From: Melampsora larici-populina 98AG31
Lineage: Eukaryota; Basidiomycota; Pucciniomycetes; Pucciniales; Melampsoraceae
NCBI RefSeq assembly: GCF_000204055.1
Contig: NW_006768833.1
Location: 55,147-119,146, forward strand
Length of the DNA: 64,000 nt
Direction: 5' to 3'
Shown: positions 57,807 through 64,000 of the stretch, in pieces
How positions within the stretch are numbered: position 1 is the stretch's first letter
How the letters are laid out: each line of letters opens with the position of its first letter
Translations under genes and position numbers: made by a program
The notes under the pieces: model-generated
Databases searched by the model: none
The model's input: only the letters and a program-made list of their open reading frames with translations
What the model was told of the DNA's origin: nothing

Positions 57807-60800
57807 ATGAATCCATCAGACGCCACAAACGTCAAACCAGAATCTAAATCTTCGAAATCATTACCTCCTAATTTCAAAAATACCATTCCCTTCCCCACCA
57901 AAACATATACAACAATGACGTCCGATCTAAAAGAGTTCTCCACATCTTCTTACTCATCAGTTGTGAAACTGTCCACCGGTACTTTCAATGACTGGAAGCT
58001 CAAACTCACCACTTTATTGAGTGGACAGCGCCTTTCCAAGTACATTCTCAAGACCATACCTGTACCAACTGACGAGACCGAACTCGAGGATCATGAGACC
58101 AATTCAGCTAGAGCGTTGGCGGCTATCCATGCAACGATCGACAGTGAGAACTTCCAAGTCATTCGCACCTGTACTAATCCCAAGGATGCCTTTGACAAAC
58201 TCTGCGAGTACCACGACGACGCCGGGGGACTGTCTACTGCTCATCTATTCTCTGACCTAATGGCTCTTTGTATGCATTCTGATGAAGATCTTAATGAACA
58301 TGTTACAAAATTTAGAAAGATTTATAATGATTTACTCAGTAATTTAGCCTCCATCCCTGATTTCAAAATTTCTGAACCTTTTATCACTATAATCCTCATC
58401 AAATCTCTTCCGTCTGAATTTACCCCTCTTGTTCAAAGTCTTCTCTCGAACTTTAAAGAGTTAACCTTAGCGAGGCTCTTTTCATTACTCAAAATCAAAG
58501 CGACCAGAAGTGTGTCAGCCAACAAGTCCGACACTGCTTTGGCAGCTCGACGTAACAATGACTCAAGATCGAAATTGTACAGAAAGAAGGAACCACCAAA
58601 TCAATCATCAAATGGTCTTCGCTGTTCTCTGGGTCATGCGGGTCATACCGACTAAAACTGTAGGACTCGCAAGTTCCGAGCTTTTCTGGAGCACGAAAAG
58701 AAGATGGCTGCTACCGCATCTCAATCAGGTAATTCATCCAACGTTGCTCAAACCTCTCAACCTCTCAAAGAACCAGACGAAGACACTTCATACTGGGACT
58801 CTGCGTTTGCTGCTTCGACTTCCTTCAGTACGCCCGTTATCTGTGACACTGGCGCAACTAGCCATATGTTTTCAGACCTATCTCTAATATCTGATTTGCG
58901 TACCTGTCGTCCTGTCAGGATAAGTGTCGCATCGAAGGACGGAGTCATCTGGGCACAAAGCAAGGGGAATGTAAGATATGGTTCCCTTATCCTTCGAGAT
59001 GTTCTGTACTCGCCGAAATTGAATGGAAATCTCATATCAATTGGATCTCTTTGTGATGACGGATATCGTGCTACGTTCAACAAATCTGTCGGAACGATCA
59101 CAGATTCGAACGGTAACGACGTTCTCCGGATGCAGCGCAGCTCTACGACAAATCGTTTATGGACACCTATACTACCCAACGATATCCACTCAGCTCTTTT
59201 CTCATACACTGATCCGGAGAAACTTGCGATGAGTTGGCATAGACAATTGGGTCACCTACATCCAGATGGTGTTATTCATTTTCTTTGTCGTTATAAACTT
59301 CTTCCTATCTCTAAGACCAGCTTTGTTCCTTGTGATGCTTGTTCCATGGGAAAACTCACTCAATCTCCTGCTACATCTTCATTTCATCGGTCGCCAAAAC
59401 TACTCAATCTTGTACATAGTGATCTTTTGGGTCCTATCAATCCTTCATCAAAATCTGGTTTCAAATATGTTCTCAGTTTCATTGATGATCACTCCCGTTA
59501 TACTACTGTCTACCTTTTGAAATCTAAAGACCAAACCTTTTCTGCTTTCAAACAATACAAAAATCTGATGGAAAAGAAGTGTGGTGCAAAGATTCTTAAA
59601 CTCAAGTCTGATAGAGGAGGAGAGTACAGTTCGAATGAGTTCATTTCTTTTCTCAAAGATGAAGGCATTGAAGAAGAAAAAGGTCCTGCTCATCGGCCTA
59701 TGGCAAATTCAGTCTCGGAGCGTTACTTTCGCACCCTTATGGGAAAGACTCGAGCTCAGCTACTCGAGAGTGGCCTTCCTTTATCGCTTTGGGGGGAACT
59801 GGTCAAATACTGCTGCATACAAATCAATTGCTCTCCTTCGGCAGCACTTCAAAATCGTTGACCTATTGAAGTTTTCGAGTCTCTTCTACCTGGTCATGTG
59901 CATCCTTTCGATGTTGATCAACTCAAACCCTTTGGATGCCTATGTTTTGCTGTGGATCGACAGCGCAAGTCCAAAGTTGCCCCAATTGGGAAGCGGTTTA
60001 TCTTTGTTGGTCTTGAGGATGGTGCTCGAGCAGCCCGTCTTTGGGACAAGCAGACCGGCCGGATCTTTATCACTGGTGATGTTCTTTACCGCGAAGAAAT
60101 TTTTCCAGCTTTGCATCCAACTTTTTCGCCAGATGTCATCAAAGAACTTATCGTACCTAATCTCACCAATCAAGTTGTGGTGACCAAAGGTCGTGAATCT
60201 CAGCTCACGCCAGGTGATTCAATACCAGAGGTCGTTGAATCTTCTGGATTGGGTTCTCCAAAAGAAATCGAGCCTCAGTCACCGATTGTTCTTGATGGAG
60301 AATCCGATCAACCCATATCCCCACCGCAGTTTTGTCCTAGAGTAATCATTCCTCTCTCTGGGTCGATCCATGCACCTCGTGTCGACTCGAATCACCCAAT
60401 GATGTCAACACCTTTGAATCAATCACCGATTCAATCTTCTCCCAACCAGCCAGAAGTTCAGAGACTTCCGTCTGAGTTGGGTCACCAAGAGTACCGATCC
60501 TTTTCGCCGCCATCGTCGCACTCTTCGGCTTCTCCAATTGATTTGTCCCCAATTGGATCACCAATCTCCTCGGCCAAAAGTCAAGAAATCCGCAGATTCA
60601 ATGCTTCACCAGATCTATCATCAGTTCCAAATGAAGTTATAGAATCTGTACATTCATCTCCAAGGATTCCTGAGTCCATCCGCTCTTCACCGAGAGTTCC
60701 GTCTCCGAGGGTCTTTTCAAGAACACCACCTGAACCGCCGATTCCCAGCACGCCCCCTGCATCAGCTCACGTCCCAACCATCTTGAATTCGCCGGTTGTC

Positions 60801-62573
60801 CAGTCTCCTCCAAAATCACCAGACGGACAGCCAGTGCCTGCGCCTTTATCCTCACCTGTCGAATCGCAACCACAACAAGTTATACAACGTCCTGTTACTC
60901 CTCCTGCCCCTAGACGATCTTTGCGGACAAGAAAGGAACCGGAGCGATTTGGATTTACCAAGAAAACCGCTAAGGTAGCCCGGGTCATGCCAAACAACTA
61001 TGGTTTATCAGCCACAACAGGCAGAGATCCGGACAGCCCGACTTTCAAGCAAGCGATGTCAGGCCCTGACAGGAATGCGTGGCGACAGGCAATGCAGCGC
61101 GAATTCGACTCTCTCACTCAGCATGGTGTTGGCAAACTAGTGGACAGACCTCCAAATGCAAACGTACTTGGGGGGATGTGGGTATTCAATCGTAAGCGAG
61201 ATGAAAACAACCGAATTATCAAATACAAGGCTAGATGGGTGGTCCTAGGCAATCATCAGATAAAAGGACTTGATTACGATGACACATACGCATCTGTGGG
61301 AAAACTTGACTCATTACGTATTCTCCTGGCTTTATTGGTGAAGAGGCGATGGCGGAAACGTCAATTTGATGTTGTTACCGCATTCCTTAATGGGAACATG
61401 AAGGATTTGGTTTTTGCTTGTCAAGTCCGACGTTTTGAACACCCGACTCAACCTAATCGTGTTTGGCAACTTATCAAATCACTCTACGGAACCAAGCAGG
61501 CTGCTCGCCGATGGCAACAACATTTTGGAGCAACGACTTCGGAATTTCATCTTAATCCAACTGATTCTGATACAGCGGTATATGTGCTCAAGTGTCCCAT
61601 GGGTATTCTCATTCTACATCTCCACGTTGATGATTCCATGGTATTCTGCGATAATGATGATCTGTTTCTCAAATTCCAAGTTTTTATCGACTCCAAATAT
61701 CAACTAAAGTGGACCAACAAGCCTACACTCTATCTCGGAATCAAGTTAGAAATCGCCGATGACCAATCGTCAATCAAGATCTCCCAGTCTCATTATATTG
61801 AGTCTGTACTTGAGCGTTTTGCCATGGTGAACTGTAATTCTGCTAAAACTCCGTTACCTCAGCGACTCACCTTGATGCCTGGCACTAACGAGGAAATCGA
61901 GGAGGCGAAGGACATTCCTTATCAAGAGATGGTTGAATGTCTTCAGTGGATCTCTGCGGTGACCAGGCCGGATATCTCTTATGCCGTATCACAGCTTTCC
62001 AAATTCAACTCGGCATGGACCTTATCACACTGGACCGCGGCAAAACATCTGCTTCGTTATCTCAAAGGCACTCAGACTCTAGGCATTACTTACTCCGGGG
62101 GGATTGAAGAACCGTTAGCTTATTCAGACTCTGATTTTTCACAATGTACGACAACTCGAAAGTCAGTTACCGGTTATGTTGTTACAGTGGCTGGTGGTGC
62201 AGTCAGCTGGAAGTCTCAGCGCCAATCTATTGTGGCTCTATCAACATCAGAGGCTGAATATGTTTCCGCCACTGAATGTTCCAAACATTTAGCCTGGGTA
62301 CAATCTTTTTATTTTGATATCATGCAACAATTAGTGTGTCCAACATTATTTCATATAGATAACACTTCAGCAATTTTCACAGCTTCAGGAGAGGGTTTAA
62401 AGGCAAGATTGAAACATATTGACCGTCGTCATCATTATATTCGTCAAATGATTCAATCTAATGAAATTCAAGTTAAATATATACCTTCAGATCAAATGTT
62501 AGCTGATTTTCTCACCAAGCCTTTAGGACCTTCGGCAATAACTCATGCATTAAAATTAAACAACTTGTGTTGA
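57807..62573 (+). pseudogene. Copia gag-pol polyprotein with two in-frame stops
   Basis: One frame from ATG 57807 to the stop at 62573, interrupted by TAA (58653-58655) and TGA (59859-59861). Gag (UBN2 type) spans the first 280 residues and ends in a degenerate CCHC knuckle: RCSLGHAGHTD lacks the second Cys and meets the TAA. Protease: ICDTGATSHM. Integrase: WHRQLGH..CDACSMGK zinc site and D-D-E residues in VHSDLLGP, FIDDHSRY and HRPMANSVSER. A Pro/Ser-rich linker follows (60200-60960). RT: FDVVTAFLNG and LHVDDSM (His in place of the usual Tyr/Phe). RNase H: YSDSDFS, STSEAEYVS, HIDNTSAI and DQMLADFLTKPL. A recently inactivated copy. Confidence 0.93.
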
Positions 62574-62595
62574 AATTTGTTTGGAAATGGGGGGA

Positions 62596-62635
62596 TGTTA
62601 CAAGTATGGTGTTTTACCTTTCACATGACTTTTAT
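62596..62635 (+). repeat. Truncated 3' LTR of the copia element
   Basis: About 40 bp identical to the start of the 5' LTR (TGTTACAAGTATGGTG..CACATGACTTTTA), following the polypurine tract. It breaks off abruptly, indicating a deletion or a later insertion. Confidence 0.85.
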
Positions 62636-63150
62636 ACGGAATGCGAGATGTGTCAAGGTGACAATGCAAAAATCAAAAAACAAAAATCACAATTCCCGGG
62701 TGCGAAAATCAAAAATCAAAGACAAAACTACAGAAAATACTCAAATACAGGGCAAAAACCCCTGTACTGGAGTAAAAGTCATGGCAGAAACCCCTTTCAG
62801 ACCAGGTTACGGCCCAAATTTCAGTAGATTTACAACTTGAAACTCAACATTTGTCACCCCATTGTCGCATTGACACAAAAAGTACCAGGAAAGCCACAAA
62901 AGAGGAAATCAAAATTCAAAAAACAAAAAAACAAAAGTTGAAAATCAAGAAAAAAATGTCGATAATCAAAAAACGACAATTAACAAACCATAAACAAGGA
63001 CCCCAAAGATGAGAACTTCACATTAGATGATGGAAAGTGTACAAACCACCTCTCGACCTCTCTACCTCTCAACCAATCACACAACCCACACACCATCACC
63101 AATCATCTTAGTCATTCTTCCAACTTTTGTCATAGTCACCACCCATCCAC
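62636..63150. other. A-rich non-coding region, no gene seen
   Basis: Dominated by AAAATCAAAAAACAAAA-type sequence, especially 62660-62990. No frame of interest. Confidence 0.55.
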
Positions 63151-63169
63151 TTGTTCAACAAAACCTACA

Positions 63170-63606
63170 CTACACTGAACTTCTTTGATCGTCTCCACTC
63201 TTCTTCATCCTTATTTGATTGTCTTCACTCTTCTTCATCCTTCTTTGACCGTCTTCACCCTTCTTCAATCTTCTTGGATTGGCTTCAATCCTCTGTAATC
63301 TTCTTTTACCAGCGTCAATCTTCCTTAGTATTCTTCAATCGGCTTCAATCTTATGTAATCTTCTTTGATCGTCTTCACTCTTCTTCATCCTTCTTTGATC
63401 GGCTTCAATCTTCTTGAGTATTCTTCGATCGGCTTCAATCTTCTTGAGTATTCTTCAATCGGCTTCAATCTTCTTGAGTATTCTTCGATCAGCTTCAATC
63501 TTCTTCTTTAGTATTCTTCAATTGGCTTCAATTGGCTCCAATCTTCTTCAATCTTCTTTGATTGCCTTCCATCTTCTTTGATCAGCTTCAATCTTCTTTG
63601 TTTTTT
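63170..63606. repeat. CT-rich minisatellite, about 30-bp units
   Basis: Imperfect tandem units of the type TTCTTTGATCGGCTTCAATC and TTCTTGAGTATTCTTCAATC, about 14 copies. The GATC(G)GCTTCA core recurs. Not a CRISPR array: units are contiguous, with no unique spacers. Confidence 0.85.
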
Positions 63607-63633
63607 TTTCTCAGAGCTTTGTCTTTCAACATC

Positions 63634-63867
63634 ATGAACCGTCCCAATTGTCCCTTGTGTCAAAATACTCTCCGTCAAGGCAGACAGCAAATATGTGAAC
63701 CGTGCCTTGAAAACATCAATGCGGATCAAAACAAAATAGTTCCTCAATCTTCTCAACCCCGTCAGGCCCAACCCAATCTTCCCAACCCCGCCCTGCCAAC
63801 CTCAAGGTCATCAATGCCAAAGCAGTGCTACAACAGAATGTGCTTATATCCTGGAAGAAGTACTTGA
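63634..63867 (+). CDS. Short ORF with two CxxC pairs, possibly partial
   Basis: ATG at 63634 (MNRPNCPLCQNTLRQG) with CPLC and, 16 residues on, CEPC: the spacing of a small zinc ribbon. The rest is Gln/Pro/Ser-rich and stops at 63867. A CT-rich leader precedes it. It may continue through splicing beyond 63860 and past the window end. Family unknown. Confidence 0.4.
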   Translation: MNRPNCPLCQNTLRQGRQQICEPCLENINADQNKIVPQSSQPRQAQPNLPNPALPTSRSSMPKQCYNRMCLYPGRST

Positions 63868-64000
63868 CATTACACAATACCGCAAGTATACCAGCAATCA
63901 CAACTTTGAACTCTGTGATTCTGATATTCCTTTGGTCAATGAGGTGATGCAAGGTCTCAGTCATTGGTCTCATAAACACTATGAAAGCAGGAACGCCAAA

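Larger units (their letters stand above)
57075..62635 (+). mobile_element. Ty1/copia LTR retrotransposon, 3' LTR truncated
   Basis: The 5' LTR starts TGTTACAAGTATGGTG at 57075. The same sequence starts the 3' LTR at 62596, directly after a polypurine tract (GGAAATGGGGGGA). The two agree for about 40 bp; then the 3' copy is replaced by unrelated sequence, so most of that LTR is lost. A primer-binding site at 57680-57695, gag, protease, integrase, RT and RNase H in copia order define the superfamily. Inserted into the LINE remnant. Confidence 0.9.

Noticed and set aside
58757..59209. Minus-strand frame inside copia pol
   Set aside because: Shadow of the protease/integrase coding frame.
63170..63606. 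Regular repeats resembling a CRISPR array
   Set aside because: Units are contiguous and imperfect with no unique spacers, and the genome is eukaryotic.

Overview
The window reads as nuclear DNA of a basidiomycete fungus, most likely a rust (Pucciniales, Melampsora/Puccinia-like). Seen: AT-rich sequence, many short GT-AG introns (about 50-120 nt), single-copy genes with fungal-type domain structure, and large, mostly degenerate transposons. The order-level assignment is inference from gene style and transposon families; no marker sequence proves the species.

Housekeeping block (1-17972): the 3' part of a CLASP/Stu1 microtubule plus-end gene, a six-exon spliceosomal SmF gene (minus strand), a divergently transcribed sphingolipid C9-methyltransferase, the 20S proteasome alpha-5 subunit (PUP2, with an 11-nt micro-exon), and a SNF5/SFH1-type chromatin-remodelling subunit with an apparent 1-nt frameshift. 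A three-layer transposon nest (8285-11327) sits inside this block: a Harbinger-like MITE that received a second MITE of its own family in its terminal repeat and a hAT transposon in its body. All three have recognisable target-site duplications.

First large element (19237-30772): an 11.5-kb CACTA-like DNA transposon with 41-bp terminal inverted repeats and a GTA target duplication. It carries a Tnp2/Plavaka-type transposase and at least three accessory genes. Two of them (A and B) are diverged paralogues along their length and share an intron position; C has a related core motif. Their function is unknown, and this is the strongest candidate for an undescribed system here.

Middle block (30773-46494): two secreted tyrosinase-type copper oxidases in direct tandem with nearly identical exon structures, the mitochondrial ribosomal protein uS4m (NAM9), and a 517-residue acidic protein of unknown function with an internal duplication, separated by long gene-poor stretches.

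Transposon-rich right end (46495-64000): a second, different CACTA-like element (8.1 kb, same terminal CACCACG) with a Tnp2-type transposase containing two GC-AG introns and one accessory gene; a 5'-truncated non-LTR retrotransposon interrupted by an 816-bp CACTA-type foldback element; a Ty1/copia element whose leader holds three copies of an intron-shaped 78-bp unit followed by a primer-binding site complementary to the tRNA-iMet anticodon arm; a CT-rich minisatellite; and a short ORF with two CxxC pairs. Exon boundaries were assigned by hand from frame, splice consensus and family similarity; no alignments were run.
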